Source of the DNA: Tethya wilhelma
Taxonomy: Eukaryota; Porifera; Demospongiae; Tethyida; Tethyidae
DNA: 64,000 nucleotides
Direction: 5' to 3'
Assembly (NCBI GenBank): GCA_964030475.1
Contig: CAXIPT010000003.1
Location: 4,400,131 to 4,464,130 of the forward strand
Position 1 is the stretch's first letter; each line of letters begins with the position of its first letter. Under the pieces are notes generated by a model. It saw only the letters and a program-made list of their open reading frames with translations, did no database searches and was not told where the DNA came from. Positions 35,582 through 47,600 of the stretch are shown here, piece after piece. The position numbers were made by a program, and so were the translations under genes.

Positions 35582-36013
35582 TCATATGGATCTGTAAACG
35601 AGAAAAAGTCTGATAAAAAAGTACCCCATAAACAACGAAACAGAAAATGTTAACACTACATTATAGTCGGCCCCCGTGTCCAAGTACTCTGCTATAGAGT
35701 GTTCCATGAATATTAAGAGTCCAAGTGTAAATAGGTTGGAAAGAACAAACAAGACTACAAACCGTCTCAACTTGCGTGAGTTTGAGTTTATTACCAAGTT
35801 TGTCAGTTGTATGAATAGGACGACATCATAGTATAAATGTATCGCTGTGGCAACATATAAAGGAATGAACACTGAGTGCCAAGTGGAGGTGATGACATCA
35901 TCCACTTTGAGAATTGTGAGTATTGAGAAGAGGCAGAGAGCAAGACAGTGGACAGAGACTTCAAACGGTCCCAGACCAGTCCAGGTAATCAATTCACGTA
36001 TTGAGAGAAGCAT
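35582..36013 (-). CDS. TMEM203: TMEM203, ER four-pass membrane protein
   Basis: An intronless ORF of 143 residues (human 136, also intronless). It starts MLLSIRELITWTGLGPFEVSVHCLALCLFSIL, matching the human N-terminus (MLFSLRELVQW..., FEIFVHLLALLVFSVL) closely. STWHSVFIPLYVATAIHLYY corresponds to the conserved WWNVFVPFF region. Four hydrophobic segments are evident (~20-40, 50-75, 85-105, 120-140). TMEM203 is reported to regulate ER calcium stores and interact with STING in mammals; whether that holds here is unknown. The USP20/33 gene starts 377 bp away on the other strand. Confidence 0.9.
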   Translation of the reverse strand: MLLSIRELITWTGLGPFEVSVHCLALCLFSILTILKVDDVITSTWHSVFIPLYVATAIHLYYDVVLFIQLTNLVINSNSRKLRRFVVLFVLSNLFTLGLLIFMEHSIAEYLDTGADYNVVLTFSVSLFMGYFFIRLFLVYRSI

Positions 36014-36390
36014 TGTCTTCGGTACAGTTTCACGAAACTCCTATGAGAAACATCTGTGACTTTGTTGTGTCCCAAGTTAGTTCCTGCTGAGTCAGCAAAT
36101 GTGAAATTTCTGCCAATTTTCGCTTAATTGGAATAATTAAGACATCAGGGGAAAAAATTGAACGCTGTTTCGGGTTGGTGGTTTTCGTCTTCAATACCAG
36201 TACAGTGCTCAGCCGAAAGCACACGACCGTAGGAATGAAGTACGAGTTCAGAAGATACAGTAAATCTCTGAAATTCAAAGAAAGTAAGCTACTCCCTTCT
36301 AGTTTAATAATTTCTCTATGGTTCAGTCAACGAATGATTTGTGTTTTCCTGCATGTGTGAAGAAATTGAAAGTACACAGGTTTAGTCACT
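36014..36390. promoter_or_regulatory. Divergent promoter region TMEM203 / USP20-33
   Basis: 377 bp between two divergent start codons. It contains no ORF that adds to either gene; a GTAAG at 36283-36287 could be the donor of a non-coding first exon. Promoter function is inferred from position. Confidence 0.5.
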
Positions 36391-37151
36391 ATGTCTCTGG
36401 AAATTAAAAGAGCATTGCCAGCTCCTTTGGCACAAGGCAAGGTAAGTTGTCCTAGCTGCTGCAAATTATAGAGATGACTCAGCACATATGTACACACACA
36501 CACACAAACCAGGGAAGTAGTTCAACTACATCACTTGAAGATCAGCAGTCTTCAAGAAAGAAAAAGAGCAGCACAGATGGTAAAAAAAAAAAATTGAAAA
36601 CTTATTTAAAACACGTTATGAATGAGTACTCCTTGGCATGTATTATGCCTGTCTAGACTTGCCATTAGGCCATTATAGCATGTTCACTTGCATGTGACAG
36701 CTGCTGTACCCAGCTAGCATCAAGAGTACATAATAGCTTAACTTAAGCCATTATGTACTCTTGGTACCGTGTTGATGCTTTCCTGTGTTGAATTACACAC
36801 AAACATACTACCACTAACACACAGGACTTGTTGGCCTCGTTAACATCGGAAACTCGTGCTATATGAACGCCACTCTCCAAGCCTTATCCAATTGGTAAGT
36901 GTTCGTGGTAGACCATCGGAGAATGTGAGAATGTTCGGTTTGTTCTTTGTGAAACAATAATTCTCTATAATATATTGATGTTGGGCATCAAGACTTACTC
37001 ACTTGCGCATTGTTAGATGGTCCAAAGACTAGCTTAGCTCAACAGATTCTCTTGTGTTGATAAGAGTTTGTATTATCATTTTATTTGATTATGAGAAGTA
37101 CCGAGATTATTGTGTTTCACATAGGCAATTGCATCCAATCACACACACACA

Positions 37152-37212
<61 letters not shown>

Positions 37213-39063
37213 GCCCTCCATTCCGACAGTACCTGATGGAGTGCCATCTCCACTCCCAGGCCAATTCGACAATGAGAGTGTCTGAATCTCTGGCAGCTCT
37301 CTACAAGAAAATGTGGTCTGCTGATCGGTGAGCTGTTTACACTAGTTCACCACAAATATACTCCAAAGAGTTTGTTGACGTTTACTGTTCTTTCCAGACA
37401 TCCTGGTCATCTTTCTCCAAGGTCAATCAGCTCCTCCATGAAGAACAAGATGTTCAGGGGTAGCCATCAGCAAGACGCTCAAGAGTTTCTTCGCTGCCTC
37501 CTCACTCAAGTCCATGAAGAGATCGGGGTTCAAGTTCCGACTTCAGTGTGTGGGTGTGGCCAGCACAGATCATGTGATCACCACCCCTCTTGCACTAGAG
37601 ATAGTATGACATCGTGCACGTCGTGCGAGTCGGACACGTCCTGTGATTCTCACACGAGAACGTTACTGTCAGTGAAAGATTCTCCCCTCAACAAGAAGAA
37701 ACCCAATGCTCTGTCTCGCCACAAGCTCTCCGGTTCTCCAGCCAACTCACCCAAGCTCTCTGCACTGAAGGAGCGGGCCAAGATATTGGTCTCTTCGAGT
37801 GCCAAGAGCTCCTTTGAGAGTATCCCGAATATGTCTCAACACGGGGGGTCAAAGATCTCCCTTGTCTCTCAAGAGTCGGAGGACAAGGAAAGGGAAAAGG
37901 AGAGGGTGAAGTGGGCCGAAGGTGACCTCTTTGTGGCTGACATCATCTTTAGAAAGGTCACAGTTCATTCTGGGTATTTCAATCAAACAGCAGAGGAAGG
38001 CAGTGGTAGTGATAGTGTCTCTGCTGAGTCAGCACAATCAAACAGTGCCACAGGTTGCGAACACGCAAGACTTTCGTCGAAAGAGAGCAAGTGCTCTGTT
38101 TCTTCATTGCACTCGACTACCAGCAGTAGTAGCACTACTGTTAAGGGTGAAAGTGAGCCTGAGACTCACTCTAAAGATTGTCCTTGTGAAAATGATGTCG
38201 GTTCAAATTCAAAGTCAGCGAGCATCGAAGTCACTGATGGGTCTTGCACCAGCAGTGGTGGTACCCTTACACCTTCAACTGAGCATGCTCAGATCACAGC
38301 CAAGAAGGAAGAAGAGGTGATTAAAGTTGTGGAAAAGACTGAGAATGAAAGAAAAGATACGTCGACACCTTCACAACCTTGTGTTACATTGAGAGAAAAG
38401 AAAAATGGTTAGAGTGTGTGTGTGTGTGTGTGTGTGTGACATAGTGTGTGGAATTCACTTTTCTTTTGTCAACATGTTACACAGCCAAACCTCGAATCAG
38501 TAGCATTGTGAGCGAGGTGTTTGAAGGGATTTTGGAGAGCAGGGTTAAATGTCTGACTTGCAAAAAGGTGTCTGTAACTCGAGAACCATTCCAGGATCTC
38601 TCCCTCCCCATTCCAGGTGATTGTTTCTACGCGTGTCGGGTGTTTTATTTGTTCAAGGTGTAGTGTGTACTGTGCAATGCCTTGCCTTGTATACACACTG
38701 TGTTTTGGCATGTGTGTAAATGTGTGGGAGTGTGTGTAGAGAGTCTGGAATGTGTATGTTTTGCTTATTTCTTTTGTTTCTCAGGCCGCAAGGAGATGGC
38801 AAAGTATAACTCCAAATCGGACGCCGCTTCGGATGAGAAGGGGAGCAATGAGGACATTGGGGGACGTGGGAAGAGTACCATCAGCCGAGGGTTCTGTACG
38901 GTGTGGAATTTCATGACTGCTCTCACAAGAGACTACTTCATTGGTCCACCCACCGACATTGGCGATTGCTTGAACGCCTTCTTTGACACCAGTGAGCTGA
39001 AAGGGGACAACAAGTACTACTGCTCCAACTGCAAGAGGTAAGGAAGGACGTGTGTGTGTGTGT

Positions 39064-39105
<42 letters not shown>

Positions 39106-39721
39106 TTGTCATTGGTACTGGCTCACTGAATGCACTAGCTGTACATACTCCCTCAAGTTCAGTTTCAGCCTTGTTGTCTTTGTGTATTTTCAGTATGGGC
39201 GAGAGACAACTGAAATGTTGTTTTAGTGGGTGTCATTTGATAGGGTTTTACAAATTCTAGCTTGTGCTCATTGCTTGTTTAAAGACCACCAGTGTACTCG
39301 TGGGGTGAACCTAACTAAACTCCATCCTTGCCTTATATGGTTTCCAGATTAAGTTTGGAATGTGGGTTGCAGTTAATCATAATTATGTAGCAATTTGCAC
39401 ACAATACAACCAGGAGTTTCTCTTTCAGTTCATTTCCTGTCAATAATTTAAGTTGTGAGTAAACTCTTACGGTCCTTTCTCTGACCTACTATTTAGCTTC
39501 CAGGTGAGCCTCAAGGAAATGAGTATCACTCAACTTCCTGAGGTTCTCTGTATCCACTTCAAGAGGTTTCGTTTCGATGTCTACCTTTCCACCAAGATCA
39601 GCAGACATATTGGCTTTCCTCTCACTGGTCTCGATATGGCACAGTATCTGAAGGACCCAACAAATTCTCACAGTTCTGTGTACGATTTGAACGCTGTGGT
39701 GACCCATTATGGTGGAGCTGG

Positions 39722-39757
<36 letters not shown>

Positions 39758-41162
39758 ACATGCATGCGGGCATACATTGTTTTGTTGTATATTAGTCCTT
39801 ACACAACTATTCTAGAAACTGATGTAATGTTTACATTGTGTATTTATGCATCCCCCCACACACCCTAAGGTGGCCACTATGTAGCCTTTGCTAAGAACAG
39901 TTCCCGGAACAGCTGGTTTGAGTTCAACGACACACGAGTTTATCCCGTCTCTGCTGACACTGTTCAGGGAGCTGAAGGCTATGTGTTGTTTTATAGGTAA
40001 AGTATTCTTTTGTTTTATACGTGTATATGTCCTGTGAGTGCTGGTGTAACAGTATACTTATTGGAATGGTGACTTGAGATTGTGTCTAATCCCCAGGAGA
40101 GTGGCCCCACCTACTAGCCAAGCTTCTCAACCTTTGGACGTCTGCTCACTGGTAAGTCATTTGACCAAGAAAGTGTTTTTGTTACTACTTTTTTGTAACG
40201 TAATCCCAACACACTCACTCACTCGCTCACTAACTCGCTCACTCACTTACTCACTCACTCACTCTCTCTCTCACTCACTCCCTCACTCCCTCACTCACTC
40301 ACTCCCTCCCTCACTCACTCACTCACTCACTCACTCACTCACTCACTCACCCACTTGATGTTCTTCTCTACAGCTCCCAAGACCAGGCACAAGATTGCCC
40401 ACACCAGATGTGTGTTACATCTCTCGTCACTGGCTCCACCTCCTGAAGCACTTCACACATCCAGGACCGATCTTCCAACACGAATATGCATGCAAGCACG
40501 GAGCTGTGATCCCTAAGAGAATGGAGGATGCTCGTATGTACTCGATGAGCATCAGGAAAGAGGTTTGGGACACCTTTCAGAGGAGATACGGAGGTGGACC
40601 TCTGGTCCCAAGATTGGAGTCTTGTCAAACATGTCAGGTAGGATTCCTAGGGAGACTGGTCTTCGGGTGTCTGTCCGTGATGAAAAAAAACAAACAGCTT
40701 TATTTATTTATTTTTATTTTTGTCTGTAGGAGCTCTTGCTGAGACTAACGGAAAGGAGAGGTGAAGAGAAGGAGACGGTTCACCAGATACAAAAGCAAGA
40801 GAGAGAGGTGGCCGACAGAGAGAAGAAGCCAGAGCCTTTCCTTCTCTCCATCGAGTGGTTACAACAGTGGCAGAAGTTCATTCATGCAACCACTCTTGGT
40901 AAGTATGCCTCTAGAGTAATATACTTGAGCTCAAACACATACCCAATGACTTTTATAATAGTTAATGTTTGCACCCCCACCCACAGAGATGGCACCTCCT
41001 CCTCCTATTGACAACACCTCGCTACTCCAAATTGAAGGAGAAGGAATCACTCTTGTGGAGGGAGCTTCCTTCCGCAAACTCTCCCAGGCCACGTGGAGCT
41101 ACTTTCACAGGATATATGGTGGTGGTCCGACGATAGTGACTTCCTTGGATGCCATTGAATGA
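36391..41162 (+). CDS. USP20: Ubiquitin-specific protease USP20/USP33 type
   Basis: Exons 36391-36441, 36513-36579, 36825-36894, 37214-37327, 37398-38407, 38485-38616, 38785-39037, 39497-39723, 39870-39996, 40097-40151, 40374-40637, 40730-40898 and 40987-41162 total 2715 bases, 904 residues (human USP20 914). The Cys box is [18 protein letters not shown] and the His box [22 protein letters not shown]. Two DUSP domains follow ([20 protein letters not shown] to YGGGPLV, and [13 protein letters not shown] to YGGGPTIV), the arrangement specific to USP20/33. A ~300-residue Ser-rich insertion with a Cys/His cluster ([22 protein letters not shown]) interrupts the catalytic domain. The N-terminal zinc-finger UBP domain of vertebrate USP20/33 is absent from this model: only ~39 residues precede the Cys box. 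An unseen upstream exon is possible. Confidence 0.94.
37141..37213. repeat. (CA)n run that ends in a splice acceptor of USP20/33
   Basis: An almost continuous CA run whose last CAG (37211-37213) is the acceptor of exon 4. There is no separate polypyrimidine tract between the run and the exon. Confidence 0.9.
39050..39103. repeat. (GT)n microsatellite in USP20/33 intron 7
   Basis: A GT run with a single interruption, starting 13 bp after the donor at 39038. Confidence 0.95.
40206..40351. repeat. (ACTC)n tetranucleotide array filling a USP20/33 intron
   Basis: About 145 bp of CACT/CTCA tetranucleotides with occasional CGCT, TACT, TCTC and CCCT variants. It makes up two thirds of the 222 bp intron 40152-40373, just before the acceptor. 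The interruptions suggest an older array. Confidence 0.95.
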
Positions 41163-41674
41163 GGTTTTGTGTGTCTTCTTACTTTTTTTAAAATTATTTT
41201 AAGCAAATTAACCATGATTCCAATTGATTTGATTTGAGTGATTTTGATTGATTTTAACACTAGATATTGTGCATGTAGCTGATACTAAATGATCAGCAGT
41301 TGTTAAGTTGCTTTTTTTAATTGTTTCTAATTATACAAGTGTGTGCATAACGTCACGGTATTCCTTTAACCCCTTTAAAGCCCAGCTCGCATTGCACTTT
41401 AAATTTCTATTTAGTGCACATCAACTTTATGTGATGTATTATATGGACTGCTATTCATTTCATGTACAATATATTATTCATGTCTTATGTGTGCATAACA
41501 TACAGTATGACTGTAATCACGTATAGGTGTGTTATAAAAATGACGTTTGGTTATATTTGCGTACAAAACAATGGCGGAAAAATAATGGTTATAACAGAAG
41601 TGATGATAAAGAGTTTAAAATCATTTTAAGGTGATATCTCATGACATGATGGCTGTAATACTAGCTAACACTTT
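41163..41674. other. Convergent spacer between USP20/33 and Crumbs
   Basis: 512 bp, AT-rich, no convincing ORF. It should hold the 3' untranslated regions of both genes. Nothing else recognised. Confidence 0.65.
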
Positions 41675-44600
41675 TCATATTAATCTCTCTTTAGTCACGT
41701 GTTCTTCCGGCTCTTGAAACTCTATCCAATACCCTTTACCTTTCTCCACTTTGCTCGGACTGTAAGACTCGTGACGCTTCTTGTATCGCTTGAATCTGAA
41801 CACCACACAAACCACCACTAAGCTTAGTACAGTCAATAGGACAACCACACCCACTACCACGCCTATTATCAACGGTAGGGTGATGTCTGTTGGTGCTGGG
41901 GTGGCTTGGATGTCGGGGATCTCACAAGATTGACCGGTAAATTCCGGAGGACATTCGCACATGTATGATCCGTCAATGTTTTGACAGGTGCCACCATTTT
42001 CACAGGCTGGAGAGAGTACGGTACATTCATCAATGTCTGTTTCGCAGTTTCGGCCAGTCCATGTTGGTGGGCACGAGCAAACATAGCTGGCCTGTTGTGT
42101 GAGGCTTGTGCAGTTTCCTGGACCACATATGTCGGCAGGGGTGCAAAAATCGATGACTGCATCACAGTTTCGTCCGGTGTACCCTGTGTCACAGTTGCAC
42201 ATATAGTCTCCAATCAAATTGGAGCACCGCCCATTCAGACAGGGATCTGATACGCACTCGTCTATGTCCACGTTGCAGATCGGTCCTGTCCACCCGGCCT
42301 CACATTCACAGCGATAGCTCCCAGGCTCGTTCTGGCACCGTCCATTGACACACGGACTGACAGGCGTACACTCGTTGATGTCTAATTCGCACTGAGAGCC
42401 AGTGTACCCGTTGCTGCATTGGCACATGAAGCCCCCGACTTCATCTTGGCACTCTCCATTCTCAGTGCAAGGGTTGGGGTCACAATCATCAATATCGTCT
42501 TCACAAAGCATACCAGTATAGCCGATACTGCACTGACATTCAAAACCTGCCACCTGGTCTATGCATTGTTCAGTTCCTATGGCAGAGCAAGGGTTTGACT
42601 CACATTCGTTAATGTTCCCATTGCATAATGGACCTGTATAGCCAGCTGCACACTCACAGAAGAAGCTTCCAAATTCTTCTTGACATGTTGCTCTATTCTG
42701 ACACGGCATTGAGTCACATTCCCGTACATCAATGTCACATTGCTCTCCTGTGAAACCAGGCAAACATGTGCAACTGAACTCTCCAATATCTCCTTGACTA
42801 CAGGTGGCATTTTCAGGACAGGGGTTCGAGGCACACTCGTCCAAATCCACATCGCAAGATGGTCCAGTGTAGCCTGTATTGCATAAGCACATGTAGCCAG
42901 GTGCAAGGTCTATACAAGTTCCATTGTTGCACAGGCCCTCGGGAAGACAGTCATTTATGTTGACATCACAAGTTGGGCCTGTATAGCCATCTGCACATCG
43001 ACAAACAAGGTCCTTGGGATCGCAGGTACCTCCGTTCAGGCACGATTCTGCTGTACAAGGTACAAGTACATCACAGCTCGGTCCGGTGTGTGTAGGAGGG
43101 CAAGAACAGCTGAAACCATTAAACAAGTCGGTACAGTTGCCACCATTACATGGGTCAGGGTCACAGTCGTCTATGTCCAGAGTACAGTTTGCACCTGTGT
43201 AGCCAGGGACACACTCGCAGCTGTAGGCTCCGTCTTGCACACTGCAAGTGCCTCCATTTTCACAAGGATTTGGTTGGCAGACTACATCTTCAAGTGCCAC
43301 ACTGCAGTTGGCTCCTGTGTAGCCTGGACTACACTCACAGAGGTAGCCTAAAGTGGAGTTGTTCTCTAGGCAAGTGCCATTGTTTTCGCAAGGTGAAGAG
43401 AAGCATGGAGTCTCTATGGCAGCTGAACAGTTAGGTCCTGTATAGCCTGGTGTGCATTCACAAGTGTAGCCGAGGGTATTTTCTTCTGTCTCTACACATG
43501 TTCCGTCGTTTTCACAAGGAGTGAGAGAGCAGATGGGTGTTTCTATGGCAATTGAACAGTTAGGACCTGTATAGTCTAGAGAGCATTCACAGACATATCC
43601 TGCACTGGTGTCGCTTGTCTCTATGCAAGTTCCATCGTTAAGACATGGAGATGAGAAGCAAGGTGTTTCTATGATGATAGAACAGTTGGTGCCTGTATAG
43701 CCTGGTGAACACATACATGTGTAGTCACTCGTGTCTGTGGCATTGTTGTTGGTGCAGGTACCATTGTTTTGACAAGGATCTGGATCACAAGGATCAAGCT
43801 CTGGCAGTTCTGTTTCACAGTTTCGACCCGTAAAGCTACTCGTACAAGAACACAAATAGTCTCTTGAACCAGATTGCTCAGGGGGCTCAATCGTATTACA
43901 AGTTCCTCCATTTTGGCAAGGAGTTGAATCACAGGGGTCAGGTTGAATGGGAACCTCACACACAAAGCCAGTAGCGTTTGAAGGACACTCACAAGTGTAT
44001 CCGAAACCATTAGGATCAGGAACACACGTACCACCATTGAAACATGGATCAAATGCTAAACAATCAAACAGAGGTATCTCACAGCTAAGGCCTGTAAGGT
44101 GTGGTGGACAGATACAAGTGATGATTGTGTCATTTCGTAAGCAGGTGGCACCATTTTGACAGGCTGGCTCACTCTCAGCTTCACTTGAATTGCAAACTAG
44201 TACAATTTCACAAAACACACCAGTGTAACTGGGCTCGCACATACATGCAAAGTTGTTGGTGAGATCCATGCAAGTGCCACCATTCAGACAAGGATCACCT
44301 TCACAATCATTGATATCTATTGAACAGTTTTGTCCAGTGAAACCTGAGTCGCATTCACATACATATGATGTTTGAGTTCCATTCGTGCATGTCCCATTCT
44401 GACATGGATTTAAAATGTTGCACAAGTCAGTGGAGCTTTCACAAAGTTGACCTGTATAGTCTAGAGAGCATTCACAGACATATCCTGCACTGGTGTCGCT
44501 TGTCTCTATGCAAGTTCCATCATTTAGACATGGAGATGAGAAGCAAGGTGTTTCTATGACGATAGAACAGTTGGTGCCTGTATAGCCTGGTGAACACATA

Positions 44601-47600
44601 CATGTGTAGTCACTTGTGTCTGTGGCATTGTTGCTGGTGCAGGTACCATTGTTTTGACAAGGATCTGGATCACAAGGATCAAGCTCTGGCAGTTCTGTTT
44701 CACAGTTTCGACCCGTAAAGCTACTCGTACAAGAACAGAAATAGTCTCTTGAACCAGATTGCTCGGGGGGCTCGATTGTATTACAAGTTCCTCCATTTTG
44801 GCAAGGAGTTGAGTCACAGGGGTCAGGTTGAAACGGAAACTCACACAGAGAGCCAGTATAGTTTGAAGGACACTCACAAGTGAATGCGGTACCTTCTGGC
44901 ACGCATGTACCACCACTGAAACATGGATTGAATGCTGAACAATCAAACAGACGTATTTCACAATTAGGGCCAGTGAGGAGTGGTGGACAGATGCAAGTGG
45001 TGGCTGTGTCATTTCGTAAGCAGGTGGCACCATTTTGACAGGCTGGCTCACTCTCAGCTTCACTTGAATTGCAAACTAGGAGAATTTCACAAATCGCGCC
45101 AGTGTAACTGGGCTCGCACATACATGCAAAGTCATTGGTGAGATCCATGCAAGTGCCACCATTCAGACAAGGATCACCTTCACAATCATTGATATCTATT
45201 GAACAGTTTTGTCCGGTGAAACCTGAGTCGCATTCACATACGTATGATGTTTGAGTTCCATTTGTGCATGTCCCATTCTGGCATGGATTTAAGAAGTTGC
45301 ACAAGTCAGTGGAGCTTTCACAAAGTTGACCGGTAAAGTCTTTGGAGCAGAGGCAGCTGAATGATCCGTATTCATTAGAACACATTCCCCCATTCTGACA
45401 TACTTCTGTTTTAGAATCACACTCATCTATGTCAGCTTCACAATTCCGCCCGGTGAAACCAACAGAGCAACTGCACACGTAATCTCTTGTCTTGCTCAAC
45501 TCCTCACATGTGCCATTGTTGAGACATGGCTGCTGGAAACATGGAGGCTCAACGACAGTCTCACAGAGGGTACCGGTATAATCTGGCGGGCATTCACACA
45601 CGTACAGGGCATTGCCAGACCCACTCCCAAATTGAAATGCCCCACTAGCACTACTGCCAGATCCGGTAAAGAAGTCGGACTCAATACAGGTTCCTCCAGA
45701 CATACACGGATTGGGTTCGCATGGAAGTGGAGTCTCACAATCTTGGCCAGTGAATCCAAGTGCACACATACACATGTACGAGCCTTCCGTGTTAATGCAG
45801 GTCCCTTGAGACAAACACGGGCGGAAGACTTCGCACTCATTGATGTCCTCTTTGCAGAATGGTCCGGTGAATCCCGGCTCACACATACACATGAATGAAC
45901 CGATAGTGTTGATGCATATTGCTCCGTTTTCGCACAACGGAGCAATTCCGAAGGATAGTTCACATTCGTCAATGTCCATCTCACAGAACATTCCGGTAAA
46001 ACCAGCTGTGCAATTGCAAGAGTAGGATCCCTCTTCATTGATGCAAGTGGCTCCATTTTGGCACAGATCGGTCGAGTTACACTCATTGATATCAACTTCG
46101 CAATTGTCACCAGTATATCCAGCCTCACATTCACAGACATAGTCTTCCAAATCAGTATCAATGCAGGTTCCCCGCACACACGGAGAGGTCTCGTTGCAAG
46201 TGGACATTCCGGGCTCACATTCGGGGCTGGTGACACCAGGAGGGCACACACACATGAAGGATCCTACTAGGTTGACACAGGTTCCAACGGCACATGCGCT
46301 CGATGTGTTGCATTCGTTCACGTCTGTCAAACACATTGGGCCTGTGTAGCCTGCGGAACAGTTGCAGTAGTAGGATCCCATGGTGTTGATGCATTCTCCA
46401 CCGTTAAAGCAGAGAGTGGTTTCATTTTCACTGCATTCATCGATATCAGTTTCACAGAAGTAACCGGTGAATCCTGGAGTACACATACACATGTATGATC
46501 CAACAGTGTTGATGCAAATGGCTTCATTTTCACAGGATGGAGAGCTGCCAGTGTCATTCATTGGATCACATTCATCAATGTCCGATTCACAAAGTGGGCC
46601 TGTAAAACCTCCAGTGCATTCACACGAGTAGGAGCCTATCTCATTGACACAGGTTGCTCCATTTTGACACAATGTTGCGTTAGTGTCACTACATTCGTCA
46701 ATATCTTGATCACAAACGTCACCAGTGAAACCAGGATCACAGATACACTCAAAAGATCCTTCAGTGTTCATACAGATACTTTGATTGGAGCATGGATCAG
46801 TGTCACATTCATTGATATCTTGATCACAAATGACACCAGAGAAACCAGGTGTACATATACAATCAAACGATCCATTCGTGTTCATACAAGTGGCTTGATT
46901 CAAACAGGGATCAGCAACATCACACTCATTGATATCTTGATCACAAGTGTTACCAGTAATACCACCCGGGCATTCACACACGAATGATCCAACAGTATCA
47001 ATACAAGTAGCATTGTTTTCACACGGCGGATTGTCCATCAAGCACTCGTTCACATTTCTCTCGCATACCTCCCCCTGCAGCCCATTGGGACACTCGCAAT
47101 AAAAAGACCCGACAGTATTTACACAAGTCCCTCCATTCATACACAGTTCCTCAAGACATTCATCTATATCAAGTTCACAGAACTCTCCAGTGAAGCCACT
47201 CGTACAATCACATTCTGTCACAGTATCTTCGTCGGGTGTAATGAGAATATCTTCAAATCTTAGACCTGATGAGGCTCCAGAGCCAGAGAACCGATCGCGA
47301 GTGCTACTTGGGACGCATGTGGCGTTGTTCTGACACGAACAATTCAAGCACGTGTTCAAGTCCATTTCAAACTGGCACTGGTCACCATAGAAACAGAGTG
47401 GACACATGCACTGATAGTTGTTGATAAGATCGTCACATGTGCCTCCATTTTCACACGGATTCGTACTACAATCATCGATATTTTCCTCACAAGTTGTTCC
47501 ATTGAATCCCAATGGACACCGACACTCAAATCCAGTCGGAGTCAGCTCCAGAGTGACACACGTAGCTCCATTCTGACACGGCATTAAGTTGCATGGGTCT

